The notes under the pieces: generated by a model
The model's database searches: none
What the model saw: the letters and a program-made list of their open reading frames with translations, nothing else
Told to the model about the DNA's origin: nothing
In this document: piece by piece, positions 41,789-51,590 of the stretch
Layout: each line of letters opens with the position of its first letter
Position numbering within the stretch: the stretch's first letter is position 1
NCBI GenBank assembly: GCA_027923505.1
Contig: BROI01000034.1
Location: 1 to 64,000 of the forward strand
DNA: 64,000 bases
Reading direction: 5' to 3'
Origin: Mayamaea pseudoterrestris
Taxonomy: Eukaryota; Bacillariophyta; Bacillariophyceae; Sellaphorales; Sellaphoraceae
Program-made: the position numbers and the translations under genes

Positions 41789-43477
41789 TTATTTAAATTC
41801 GCTGTCATGCAGATTTTCAAACAAAGCACTTGACATGTCAATGTCAACGTTCGATGCATAGGGTGCTTTGAAACTAAGAGATGACGCTCCGAGATCAGTT
41901 AAGTCCAAATCTCTAGAGGGAGCGTCAACTAAGCCGGCTGGCTTTGGCATATCAATTGTACTCTGTCCGTCATCAGCAGCATTGTCGATACCTTGCGACG
42001 GTTGATGGTATATGTACTCGGCACTCTCCAAAATATCATGGTGCTCATTTGCATTCATATCAATTGACGTCCGCCTACCTCGCCTTCGGACGCCTCCTTC
42101 TGGTCGTATAAGATTTGGAGGAGTTGGCAGAGCACCAAGGTTGCCAGACATGGCTGAATATGCATTGCGATCAAGGACGGGATTCTTCTTGTAAACATTG
42201 GTGGGAATCGTTGTCGGAGAAGTTTGCTGCGGCTGCTTTTCATTGGAACTGCCACTTTGACTTGAAATAGACTCGGGAGGTTTGAATGCAGTTGAAGAAA
42301 ACGTTGAAGTGTCGACTGTCGCAAAGCTCATATCTGCCATGCTCGTATTCGCTCCATAATCATCAATCGTTCCCATGGTGTCCGACGAAGTATGCATTAA
42401 TTGCTGCTGCCGCCGCCGAGTTTGCAGCTGCTGATCTGCTTCGGATGTATGGACGCTCATTTTCGAAATGGAATCCATTATATCGCTCATATTCGTGTCG
42501 CCGGACATGTTCATGTTTGAATAGCGACGGCGATTCACATGAGCGTGCGCAAGGTCGCTCATGGTCATGCTTCCGCGGCGATCAACGAAAGCGGTCGGCG
42601 CTGCATTGTTGTTGAAGCAGTTGTTGTAATTAGGAGCTGCTGCCAAATCTTGTTGTGGTGCGGCCTCGGGCAAACAACTGCCACCATTATTACATTCGGA
42701 ATAAGCACTGATAACCGTAGGAGGTCGCAAGTAGGCCAGCATGCTGTCTGGGTCTTCCTCCTGGGATGCGACAATGTGCGTAGGTTGCTGGTGGTTGACA
42801 AAATGTTGTTCACTTGTTCCGTTAGAAACTCGCTGTTGATATTGCTGCGCTTTTTCGCCAAACCACGACTGCCGATCTATCGGAACGTGATCAGTTGTAT
42901 TGTTATCTGATACTCGCCGAATCGGATTAAATTGCGAAAACGGTGGTTCTGCGTTATATGCCATTTGCGGTTGGCTCTGCGCCATGCGATAGACGGCACT
43001 TGGCGCCTGCATGGGCAGTGTCGGCGAAGCAGGTACTCCAAAAGGAAGAGGTTCCATATCAATCGTTCGACCCGATTTTAGGTTGTCTATTTGAACGTTA
43101 GTGTTGTTGCTCGGTACTGGACTGACTTGTCCTCCCTTATTCTTCTGCGTATTTTGACGCAAGGCTTGCTTTGCCTTTTCCATAATCGTTTCTTCATCGA
43201 CAGCAAGCCACGCGTCAATACCTTCTGGAACGCCATATTCAAGCGCATCCTGTCCGTCCAATTTACGTAAAAATCTTCCATTCCTTGCAAAGACTTGATC
43301 GACAATTTCTTGAGCGATTCTGCCCTTGGTGACTCGATGGTTCGTTGCCAAATATTCGTCCTTGCGTTCCTGCACTAGCAGACGAAATCGAATGTTTCCT
43401 TCATGATCATTCGGGCCTGATCCCCGTCCCAAAAGCACGTCCGCGGCACGCAATTCAGTAATGAACGACTTGGACAT
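41789..43477 (-). CDS. DUF6824 domain protein, probable diatom transcriptional regulator
   Basis: 562 aa. The N-terminal ~100 residues are a DUF6824 domain: AADVLLGRGSGPNDHEGN, RFRLLVQERKDEYLATNHR, TKGRIAQEIVDQVFARNGRF and a C-terminal DEETIMEKAKQALRQN helix. The family is strongly expanded in diatoms. Its G-R-G-x-G-x-x-x-H and basic helices suggest nucleic-acid binding, but its biochemistry is not known to me. The remaining 450 residues are disordered, rich in Asn, Ser, Gln and Met, with short stretches RRRQQQLM and GVRRRGRRTSID (a likely nuclear signal and kinase site). This architecture of one domain plus a long activation-like tail fits a transcription factor. It is divergent from the choline/ethanolamine kinase gene, and the space between them carries a 42-bp repeat array. 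Confidence 0.8.
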   Translation of the reverse strand: MSKSFITELRAADVLLGRGSGPNDHEGNIRFRLLVQERKDEYLATNHRVTKGRIAQEIVDQVFARNGRFLRKLDGQDALEYGVPEGIDAWLAVDEETIMEKAKQALRQNTQKNKGGQVSPVPSNNTNVQIDNLKSGRTIDMEPLPFGVPASPTLPMQAPSAVYRMAQSQPQMAYNAEPPFSQFNPIRRVSDNNTTDHVPIDRQSWFGEKAQQYQQRVSNGTSEQHFVNHQQPTHIVASQEEDPDSMLAYLRPPTVISAYSECNNGGSCLPEAAPQQDLAAAPNYNNCFNNNAAPTAFVDRRGSMTMSDLAHAHVNRRRYSNMNMSGDTNMSDIMDSISKMSVHTSEADQQLQTRRRQQQLMHTSSDTMGTIDDYGANTSMADMSFATVDTSTFSSTAFKPPESISSQSGSSNEKQPQQTSPTTIPTNVYKKNPVLDRNAYSAMSGNLGALPTPPNLIRPEGGVRRRGRRTSIDMNANEHHDILESAEYIYHQPSQGIDNAADDGQSTIDMPKPAGLVDAPSRDLDLTDLGASSLSFKAPYASNVDIDMSSALFENLHDSEFK

Positions 43478-44158
43478 GCTGTGTTGATTGATTTATTATA
43501 TGTAGCTGAATGGCAATGCTTTCCAAGTTCAAGTGCAGCCAGCAGTGAGCAGTGCCAGTCGTGACTCAATGAGTGACGAGAAAATCGATCCTTGACTGAC
43601 GTTTAGCCTTTCTCTACTTTCTCAGCAGTTAGTACAAAATAGAGAGAAGGAGCTTAATGTATTCAGCTTCCAAATGTATCAAGTCTTATGGTTGCTTTGC
43701 CGTGGTCGAGAAGGTGCGGTTCACTTTGTCGCGCGCTGACCGTATGCTTCGTTGACGTGGACCACGACGAAGAGTTATACTCAAAATCGCACACTCTCAA
43801 ACCAAAAAGTTCGTAAGGCAATAGTACGAAACAAGTGCCAGTGTCAATTACGTCATCAGGCTTTAGTATCAAACAAGTGCCAGTGTCAATTACGTCCTAA
43901 GGCAATATTACGAACCAAGTGCCAGTGTCAATTACGTCCTAAGGCAATATTACGAACCAAGTGCCAGTGTCATTTACGTCACAAGGCAATAGTACAAAAC
44001 GAGTGCCAGTGTCAATTACGTCACTAGACGAGTGCCATTGTCATCCGTCGCAGAGTGACCGCATTCGATCGTCTTCTCATTGCGTCTTTCGGCCATCCGC
44101 TGCTCACCTCTCCTTCCGACTTGCTCAACTTCATACTCCTTCTCTGGTCCAATTTTGA
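43478..44158. promoter_or_regulatory. Divergent promoter region with internal 42-bp repeat array
   Basis: About 680 bp between the DUF6824 gene and the choline/ethanolamine kinase gene. The right half holds a 42-bp tandem repeat, annotated separately; the left half has TGACTCAATGAGTGACGAG near 43,562, which contains AP-1/bZIP-like TGACTCA. No gene is supported: a 91-codon frame across the array exists only because 42 is a multiple of three. Confidence 0.55.
43812..44043. repeat. Five and a half 42-bp repeats carrying TTACGTC
   Basis: GTGCCAGTGTCA recurs at 43,835, 43,877, 43,919, 43,961 and 44,003, exactly 42 bp apart, with a shortened last copy at 44,032. Each full unit contains TTACGTC, and in three of the five it reads ACGTCA, the bZIP/CRE core. 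The array begins about 335 bp upstream of the DUF6824 start and ends about 115 bp upstream of the kinase start. Confidence 0.9.
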
Positions 44159-45478
44159 ATGAGAAGAGCAGCTTTGCGCTACAGAATGAGCATTAAAGGT
44201 GTCAATAACTTCCAGCGGCCACAACTTCACGAAACTGGCTCCAAAATGTCCTTGACAACAGTCGTCGCTCGGTCGTCCTCCACGACTTCGCTTTCCGATA
44301 AGCAACAACATCAAGTCACTCTCGCCAAATGGCCCATTTATCGCAATAACGCATCTTTAGTGCTTCCAGTCACCATAGACGGCTCCTCGACTCACTGCAA
44401 GGATCAGATTCAGCAAGTGATTTCAACCTTTTGTGACATTGACGTCACGTCATCCAGGGCTGACACCAGCAGCGACTTCACCGTCGAACCTCTTTCGGGC
44501 GGTCTTTCCAACGAACTATTCGTGGCGACGCACATGAACGATTGCTATCTAGTGCGAATCCATCCAGACAATTCATCGTCAAGGAGTCTGAATGTTTCGA
44601 GCTGTCCAAGCCTTGTTGATCGAGAGCAGGAGACGAAGTTGCTTGCTTGGTTGGCGGAACAGTCGTTAGCACCGACGCTGCATGGTCGGTTTGAGAATGG
44701 CCGCGTCGAAGAATTTTATCCAATCCACGAGCCATTGACGATTGCCGACATGACTACATATGCTCCAGATATTGCGGCGCTCATGGGGCGAATGCATGCG
44801 CAAATAGTTCCCGAAAATATTCTTCCAGCCTGTCACTGTTTGCAGGGAGATGCCTTTGGTCGCATTGATAGATGGTTTGACATGGCGCGAGGATTCGGCA
44901 AGCATGGAGAGTTTTTGGATGAACTTGAAGCGGAGTGGGTCTGGCTGCAGCAAGCGTTGCGGAACGAATTTTGGAACGACGAAGCAGCATCCGACAATGC
45001 CGTTCGGTTTGGTCGCGAGATTGTTCTTTGCCACATGGATGCTCAGTCACTCAACTTTTTAATGTCCTCCGACTCAGAATCATCACTAAAAATGATTGAC
45101 TATGAATACTCTAGTCGCAATGCTCGCGTCTATGACATTGCAAACACCTTTTGCGAGTTCGGCGACATGAACCACATGGCAGCAGATTTTAGCAGGGACT
45201 ATCCGAGTCGCGAGACACAAGACGTCTTTCTGCAGAGCTATCTGAATAGTTGTGGCCATTCTAATCCGTTGTTGGAATTCGATGCTCGCCAGCAGGACGA
45301 GTATTTGGCGACGCTCCGATGCATGATTGCCAAGTCAACGCTGATATCACACTTGGGCTGGAGCGTATGGAGCGTTGTCCAAGATTCAATGGCGCACATA
45401 TCGTTTGATTACATGCAATATGCTCAACATCGCTTGGATGGTTATTGCTACAACAAGGAGACATTTTGGGAATGCTAA
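44159..45478 (+). CDS. Choline/ethanolamine kinase
   Basis: 439 aa. Phosphorylates choline or ethanolamine with ATP, the first step of the CDP-choline/CDP-ethanolamine (Kennedy) route to phosphatidylcholine and phosphatidylethanolamine. The N-terminal ATP-binding part has EPLSGGLSNELFVAT, YLVRIHP and REQETKLLAWLAEQSLAP. The Brenner-type catalytic motif is HMDAQSLNFL at 292-301 (H292, D294, N299; H-N-D in many relatives). The choline-kinase motif KMIDYEYSSRNARVYDIANTF follows, with D314 as the metal ligand. The family length is usually 350-450. The first 40 residues are weakly conserved and basic, and ATGs at codons 10 and 30 are possible alternative starts. Choline and ethanolamine preference cannot be told from sequence. 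The upstream region holds the 42-bp array. Confidence 0.9.
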   Translation: MRRAALRYRMSIKGVNNFQRPQLHETGSKMSLTTVVARSSSTTSLSDKQQHQVTLAKWPIYRNNASLVLPVTIDGSSTHCKDQIQQVISTFCDIDVTSSRADTSSDFTVEPLSGGLSNELFVATHMNDCYLVRIHPDNSSSRSLNVSSCPSLVDREQETKLLAWLAEQSLAPTLHGRFENGRVEEFYPIHEPLTIADMTTYAPDIAALMGRMHAQIVPENILPACHCLQGDAFGRIDRWFDMARGFGKHGEFLDELEAEWVWLQQALRNEFWNDEAASDNAVRFGREIVLCHMDAQSLNFLMSSDSESSLKMIDYEYSSRNARVYDIANTFCEFGDMNHMAADFSRDYPSRETQDVFLQSYLNSCGHSNPLLEFDARQQDEYLATLRCMIAKSTLISHLGWSVWSVVQDSMAHISFDYMQYAQHRLDGYCYNKETFWEC

Positions 45479-46040
45479 CAGCAGCTTAAACTAAAATTGA
45501 TGCATGAAACACTATATTATCTAGTCGTATGGTCATTCCGCACAATGATTGCATGGCTGGTGCAAATCATGTTAGTTAATGTTCCAAATAAGCAGATTCG
45601 TCTTCGTCCAATCGAGAGTGCCGATATCTGCCGCCATGTGTTATTATAATACACGGGTACACATTTCTAGATAAGACACCACGTCCGTAGCCGTCACTCA
45701 GTAACACAACCATGCCTAACTGGCCACGACTTAGAATGACTTCAACCACGGCATCAATACTGGCTGACAGTGAATGCCAATCCCGCGGGCATGCCAACAG
45801 CCAAAGTATTGAGTTTAAAGAGGTAGCTAACTGATCAACACGCGGGCCATGCAATCCAACGGATGAATTGACACCGATGCGACACCAGAATCGGAACCAT
45901 TCATCTTGCCGGATCATCGAAAATATATCGCTGACCCGCCAACCTCAAATCGATCGGCTCTCTTGTCCCTCGACCTTCGCACAATCAACTCACTGTCACA
46001 AAATCAACCGTTACTTCATCTCGCTAGCATACTATCAAGC
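45479..46040. other. Intergenic region, no gene seen
   Basis: About 560 bp between two plus-strand genes, including a frame open from TTG at 45,906 that becomes coding only at the ATG at 46,041. Confidence 0.5.
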
Positions 46041-47204
46041 ATGACGTTCTTTCCTCGCTCTACTTTCGCGGCAGTCCTCGTTGCCGCCGCTTGCGTCTCG
46101 TTCGCACCGTCCACGCTCGCCCAAGACACCTGCCAACTTTGCCCTTCCGGATCGACCATGAACAATGTCGACAAGCCCTTTTACGGAACTGGCGACAACG
46201 CGCCTGCAACCTGCGGAGGTTTCGATGAGTTGCTGGCGCTCATTCCGGCTGATTCCTGCGAGGCGACGCTCGAATCGCAGGGCGTGCTGAGTCCAGTGAA
46301 CTTGAGAGTCTACTGCGAGTGCTCGGGCGTGGACGCTCCCAATGTTTGCGACTTGTGCAATGGCGGCGATCTCATTGCTGGTTCCGATGAGCCGTCGCAG
46401 ATCTTGGCGGGCTACACTTGCAATCAAATCAATGACTTGTTTGCGAGTTCGACCGAGGCGGACAACTGCGGTGAAAACGACTTGTCGGCTGCTGCGGCAT
46501 TGTGCTGCGAGGGAGGCACTGGACTAAATATTACCTTTTCGGATGATGATGCCGTTACAGGAGGAAACATGACAGCCATGCCTGACTCCAACAGTACCAT
46601 GGCTCCGACATCGAACGGTGGCGACGAAAACGCGACTGCCATTTGCCAGATTTGTGCCGACGGAAGCGACCCTACCAACGACGCCACTATTCCTCTATTG
46701 GAAATGTCTTGCTCCGTCTTTCAAGCCTTTCCAATCCCTGTAGCAGTGTGCAGTGAACTCAAGTCGCAGATTGCGATTGGAGCGCTCTGTGGATGCGCCG
46801 GCGAGGAACCTCCCAATGCGTGCCCCTTGTGCGGCGACGGACAAGTCTCCAACTCGTCAGACCTCGTCAATGTACCAAACGGGGGCTCATTGACCTGCCA
46901 AGATGCTTTGATGTTGTCCATGTTTGCGGGTGAGAGCCTTTGCAACTCGAGTGTCCAGGAGTTGGAGGCTGTTTGCTGCGTGGATGCTTCCGCAGCGACA
47001 GCGGCACCAACACCGGCCGAAGCTGATTCCCCAGTGGCTGCGCCAACGGCGGGAAGCGGCAGCGATACGTCGGAACCGACTGCTGCGCCAAATGGAGCAA
47101 CCAATGAGCAAGATTCTAGTACAAGTATGGCTGTCCAGCCGAATCACGGCTTGACGTCAATGGTCGGTGGATTTTTGGTGGCTGTTGTAGCTGCAATGAT
47201 GTAA
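46041..47204 (+). CDS. Secreted, probably GPI-anchored, Cys-rich repeat protein
   Basis: 387 aa from the ATG at 46,041. Signal peptide MTFFPRSTFAAVLVAAACV ending near LAQ. The body has repeats of a Cys module that starts C-x-(L/I)-C-x-x-G: CQLCPSGS, CDLCNGGD, CQICADGS and CPLCGDGQ. Each is followed by a spaced Cys and then a C-x-C or CC end (YCECSG, LCCEGG, LCGCAG, VCCVD). Two modules pair as tandem halves. Several NxS/T sites occur. The Thr/Pro/Ala-rich stretch TAAPTPAEADSPVAAPTAG and a hydrophobic C-terminus (LTSMVGGFLVAVVAAMM) fit GPI anchoring. Similar Cys-module proteins are common in diatoms, but their function is unknown; an extracellular coat or adhesion role is a guess. Confidence 0.8.
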   Translation: MTFFPRSTFAAVLVAAACVSFAPSTLAQDTCQLCPSGSTMNNVDKPFYGTGDNAPATCGGFDELLALIPADSCEATLESQGVLSPVNLRVYCECSGVDAPNVCDLCNGGDLIAGSDEPSQILAGYTCNQINDLFASSTEADNCGENDLSAAAALCCEGGTGLNITFSDDDAVTGGNMTAMPDSNSTMAPTSNGGDENATAICQICADGSDPTNDATIPLLEMSCSVFQAFPIPVAVCSELKSQIAIGALCGCAGEEPPNACPLCGDGQVSNSSDLVNVPNGGSLTCQDALMLSMFAGESLCNSSVQELEAVCCVDASAATAAPTPAEADSPVAAPTAGSGSDTSEPTAAPNGATNEQDSSTSMAVQPNHGLTSMVGGFLVAVVAAMM

Positions 47205-47566
47205 ATGGTGTTTCCGGCGAGTGAAGTATAAATTCGTGGATGTTTGTGCGGAGGACGGTATGCGAGATTGGTATTGAGCGGTAGCAGCGGAGAACTATAT
47301 ATGGTTAATAGTCACTTAGATTCTCTGTTGTGCTGAGTTGATTGTACTGTATCAATCCTATCCACACGTAGAACTTGTAGCAGCAAGCACATAATAATGA
47401 TGCAGATATCAATATGAAGCCCGCGTTTGAAAGTCATTTACAATCTATCTACATTTACACCTACAGCGTTTCGCGCGTATACGTGCACAAGGGCGGGTGT
47501 CTGTTCATGCTATTCCGATCCCCTGTTCTTTTGTGTGTGCTCGTATAACTGATCTTTGTATATTTC
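47205..47566. other. Convergent 3' intergenic region
   Basis: About 360 bp between converging genes. No gene seen. Confidence 0.5.
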
Positions 47567-49315
47567 TTAATCAAACGACTTGCAGCTATGATTCGACCGT
47601 CCCAAACTCTGCTGCGAGTCATGTCGATTTATGCCGCGCATGGGATGCTGCAAATGGTACTTGGCCGCGCTTGACGACCGTCTAACTGGAACAGCCCGAC
47701 CATTCGACGACTCGTTGTCCATCAAACTTCTCGAAGAGTTTTGACTATGCATCGAGTTGGTCCGACCAACGCCGCTGCGAGCGGCTGATTGACCCGTTGA
47801 CAAGCTCCGATTGGAAAGTTGCTTGACAAAGTTGCGGCTCATGGCGGACCGACGCATGCTATCGCATAGTTGCGACATGGCTTCGTTTAATTGAGGGGCA
47901 CCGCCACCAGCCGGAACAGCTCCCGCGGATAAGACTGGCATGACAAGGTTGCCCGACGGCATGGCATGAAACGAGGTGCCGCGTCGTTGCATACTTGCAG
48001 GGTCGTGCAAGGACTGACTCAGCGATTGGTTCATCGCGGAACGCGATTGGAACGTTTGACGTTGGATGTGATGATGATAGGTGTCCCCATGAAGTGAATG
48101 CGAAAGAGAACTATTGTTCGCTGCACGCATCATGATGGGAGCATCTTGGTCGAGCCCTTGCGAAAATGGTGGAGCTTGTTGGTTTTGCATGAGAACAGTC
48201 CTCATTTGCGATAATTGACTCATGCTGGCTGAGCTTTGAGGAACGTACGCTCTTCCTCCAGGAGAGATTCGGACGGATCCAGGAATTGCTTGATTGTATA
48301 CGATTGGAGCAGGAGCAAGAGCATATGCTTGCTGCTGCATGGGCTGCTGCTGCTGCTGCTGCTGCTGCACAAACGGTTGCTGGGGCTCCAAGGATGTCGA
48401 CGCAATATACTGCTGCTGCATCGAGTTGCCATATTGATTTGTCTGGCCTCCTTGATTCATGGTCGCTTGTTGCTGCTGTTGCTGCTGCATTTGCATCAAC
48501 TGCAAGGTCTGCATGTCGTTGAACTGCTGCGACGTTGGCATTTGAGGAGGCATGCCAATGGGAGCTGGTTCAATCTGCCGATGCATCTGAGATGTTTGCT
48601 GCATGTAACTGGCCGGCTGCTGCTGATGCGTTTGCTGATGATGCTGGCCAAGTAAGCTATCATTTGCCATGAACGCCTGCATCGTCGGCTGCGGCGCCTG
48701 ATTTGAATTGTAGCCGTTGTATCCATTCATATTTTGATGATCACTAGACACCATCATGGGAGAAGCCTTCGCCATTCTTCCAGTCGGAATGTTCAGTTGC
48801 GATACCGGAGGTCCTAGAAATTGAAAGTCCTCCGTGGAAGGCTCCGGTGTCGCACCATCGTTTGCGAAGGAATCCACCGTTTCCGGACTGCTGTTCGTGT
48901 TAATGCTCGTATTCATGGCACTTGAAGCAGCCATTGGAGTCTTCATGACATTACTGTCCCCGATAGAATTGTATGGGCTATAGCGCTGATAATTACTGCT
49001 CGACCTTGGAGAGAAGTCTTCATTCGTATCGCGACACGAGGGGAGCGAGTCGTCCTGGAACGTTCCAAACGAGAGTTCGTTCGCGAAACTCTCCTGATAC
49101 TTGTCATACAACGGCAAATTAAGCAGCGCAATAGGATCGAAATCGTCATTCATGCTGCCACCAAGAGCTTCTTCCATCGCGGAGCTCTTCAAGCCTCGCT
49201 CCACGGCAGCGGCCGCTTCTGCCGACAATTCTTTCTCATCCTTCATCGAGTTGCTTGTAGATTCTTCCTCAACTGATGTATGGAGAGAAGCCTCGAGGCC
49301 AACCATGGTGTTCAT
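47567..49315 (-). CDS. Gln-rich nuclear-type protein, possible transcription co-regulator
   Basis: 582 aa from the ATG at 49,315; the first in-frame triplet of the open frame is TTG and is not used. An acidic N-terminus with KELSAEAAAAVERGLKSS precedes DDFDPIALLNLPLYDKYQ. The middle is Gln/Met/Asn/His-rich with runs of 5-9 Gln. The longest DNA tract is a CTG/CAG run near 48,343-48,367. Near residue 475 there is a compact conserved-looking helix, LNEAMSQLCDSMRRSAMSR, followed by NFVKQLSNRS, and the tail is Ser/Arg-rich with likely phosphosites (RRSSSAAKY). No named domain was recognised. Gln-rich tails of this kind are common in co-activators. CAG runs are prone to length variation. Confidence 0.75.
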   Translation of the reverse strand: MNTMVGLEASLHTSVEEESTSNSMKDEKELSAEAAAAVERGLKSSAMEEALGGSMNDDFDPIALLNLPLYDKYQESFANELSFGTFQDDSLPSCRDTNEDFSPRSSSNYQRYSPYNSIGDSNVMKTPMAASSAMNTSINTNSSPETVDSFANDGATPEPSTEDFQFLGPPVSQLNIPTGRMAKASPMMVSSDHQNMNGYNGYNSNQAPQPTMQAFMANDSLLGQHHQQTHQQQPASYMQQTSQMHRQIEPAPIGMPPQMPTSQQFNDMQTLQLMQMQQQQQQQATMNQGGQTNQYGNSMQQQYIASTSLEPQQPFVQQQQQQQQPMQQQAYALAPAPIVYNQAIPGSVRISPGGRAYVPQSSASMSQLSQMRTVLMQNQQAPPFSQGLDQDAPIMMRAANNSSLSHSLHGDTYHHHIQRQTFQSRSAMNQSLSQSLHDPASMQRRGTSFHAMPSGNLVMPVLSAGAVPAGGGAPQLNEAMSQLCDSMRRSAMSRNFVKQLSNRSLSTGQSAARSGVGRTNSMHSQNSSRSLMDNESSNGRAVPVRRSSSAAKYHLQHPMRGINRHDSQQSLGRSNHSCKSFD

Positions 49316-49909
49316 ATTGCCGAAGCCCAAGGAACGTATCCAAAAGTCGAATGAAGGGAAGGAAAATGGCCGAGTCGTTTGCTCTCACCTCTCCGGCTGT
49401 CGGAGATCAGAGTGAGGCAGCCTCAAGACGTTCCGCCGCGCTCACGTAGGTTCAGTACCGTTTGCTACATGCCAAGACCTGCACGCGCAGCTAACATGTG
49501 CCTACTCGTAGAATGCGGAACGACAACGCCCAACAAAGTCGTACACCATAAATTGGAGGCAGTCAGTCATGCTTCAACGTCATTGCCCCCAAACAGCTGA
49601 CTTGTGCGTCAACAATCTTAGCTATGTACTGCACAATGGTGAACAATAACAGCAGGTTGCAAAAAAACAACTGTAGCGGTACCTTTACTTGTCATAGTGT
49701 GTGGTGCCTTGTATGCAGGAAATAGTAAACATGCAGACAAGAAAGCAGCGTGATTAGAGTGATATAGCCGGTTATCCTCGGTTTGATTCGGGAGCATGCT
49801 ACTTTTTAGGGGATAGTGTGACTACATTCCATCTCATACCTGTTAATAATGACGTCAATGCTATACTGTCCTCTACCCATCTATTCTATTGACAACTTAC
49901 TTTGATTTC
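49316..49909. other. Boundary region, no gene seen
   Basis: About 590 bp upstream of the Gln-rich gene, presumably including its promoter, after which repeats begin. No supported gene. Confidence 0.5.
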
Positions 49910-50330
49910 AACTTAAGATTTATACAAACATTGTATGTGGGTTGCAATGGCATGCTCAAAACCATGCTGGCAAGGTTGAACCATCATACAAATCCCAACT
50001 GAAAATGAGCTGCATTTGGCCACTTGGAGGAACCTACTTGTCTCCATCTACCATGGCCGCTAACTGAATGGCTGCTGTTTTCAATATCAGTGAGGGTTGT
50101 AGAGATTAGGTCCGGATATGATGGCAAGGTAGGATCAGTTCACAAATCCCATCTGATAGTTTGGAGTGTTTGACCTTTGGGAGGAAAACTTACTTACCAT
50201 AATCATATTTACTGACTGATTTTCAAACATCTTATCATTAGAGCTATACATACACCTTATGAGAAATGCAATGGCATGCTCAGAATCATGTTGGTAAGAT
50301 TGAACAAAGTTCAGGCGGTCCTAGTGGCAG
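49910..50330. repeat. Diverged copies of the 370-bp repeat family
   Basis: GCAATGGCATGCTCA occurs at 49,944 and 50,269, and nearby blocks (CACTTGGAGGAACCTACTTG, AAATCCCATCTGA) match the 370-bp family at 52.6-53.9 kb with many changes. These are older members of that family. Confidence 0.7.
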
Positions 50331-50359
50331 AGTTGGGTTGAGATACTGAATGGGCTTAA

Positions 50360-50645
50360 AATGAAAGCATTGCACTTTCTACATCATGATACACTGCCTA
50401 TCAACTGCCAGCCATCAATGTATATGACATTGGCATTTTGAGTGGGTCATGGTAGCCTGCTACTATGGACAAGCCAGATGGTCCTACTGGCATGACTTAG
50501 AAACAAGGTAGGCTAGAGATGAATGCATTGCACTTTCTACATCATGAAACAATGCCTGTCAGCTGCCAGCCATCAATGTATACAACATTGGCCGTTGGAG
50601 GGGGTCATGGCAGCCTGCTATTATGGACAAGTTTGGGGCCACAAA
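50360..50645. repeat. Two tandem ~158-bp repeats
   Basis: TGCACTTTCTACATCATGA occurs at 50,371 and 50,529, and both copies continue with CTGCCAGCCATCAATGTATA and then GGGTCATGG(T/C)AGCCTGCTA. Decayed tandem pair. Confidence 0.75.
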
Positions 50646-50689
50646 ATTCAGCCAGTCCTAATGGCAGAACATCCATAGCTGACTACTAG

Positions 50690-51590
50690 CAGCCTCTGTA
50701 TGGGAGGGCACTTCAGACATCCACACAGGAACCAGCCTGTTACACCATTGCTTTGCTCCATCAATCCTGTTTGGCTATGCTTGGGGACATGCCTGCGGTG
50801 GATTGGTGAAAAAAACAGCGGATTCTAGCAGCTACGTATGGCTCACATTACACACCACAATGGCGCTAACCTTACCCCAATTGTAGTCTTGCTCCATCAA
50901 TTCCATTTGGCTATGCTTGATAACATGCTTGCAGTGAGATTGGTAAAAATCATCCATAGCTGTTTCCAAGCAGCAATGGTATGGGGGGGCAGTTCAGACA
51001 TTTACACAGGAGCCAGCACCATGGTGCTACAGTGCATGGCATTCAAACCTTACCCCAATTGTAGTCTTGCTCCATCAAATCCATTTGGCTATGCTTGATA
51101 ACATGCTTGCAGTGAGATTGGTAAAAAAACATCCATAGCTGTTTCCAAGCAGCTATGGTATGGGAGGGCAGTTCAGACATTTACACAAGAACCAGCACCA
51201 TGGCGCTACAGTGCATGGCATTCAAACCTTATCCCAATTGTAGTCTTGCTCCATCAATTCCATTTGGCTATGCTTGATATCATGCTTGCAGTGAGATTGG
51301 TAAAAAACATCCATAGCTGTTCCAAGCAGCTATGGTATGGGTGGACAATTCAGACATCCACACATGAACCAGCTCCAAGTGCATGGCCTAATTGTAGTAT
51401 TGCTCATCAATCCTGTATTGCTATGCTTGGGGACATGCTTGCGGTGAGATTGGTGCAAAAAATTCATCCATAGTGAATTTCTAGCAGCTATGGTATGGGA
51501 GGGCAATCCAGACATCCACACAGGTACTGCAATATGGTGCTACAGTGCATGGCCTTCCAAACCTACCCCCAATTGTCATGTATACATTGT
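50690..51590. repeat. Tandem ~179-bp repeat, about five units
   Basis: GTAGTCTTGCTCCATCAA recurs at 50,883, 51,061 and 51,240 (178 and 179 bp apart), with a shorter unit at 51,394 and a diverged one near 50,750. Units share GCTATGCTTG, GGTAAAAAACATCCATAGCTG and GGCAGTTCAGACATTTACACA. No gene. Confidence 0.85.

Noticed and set aside
43752-44027. 91-codon frame across the 42-bp repeats
   Set aside because: It stays open only because 42 is divisible by three, and it sits in a divergent promoter.
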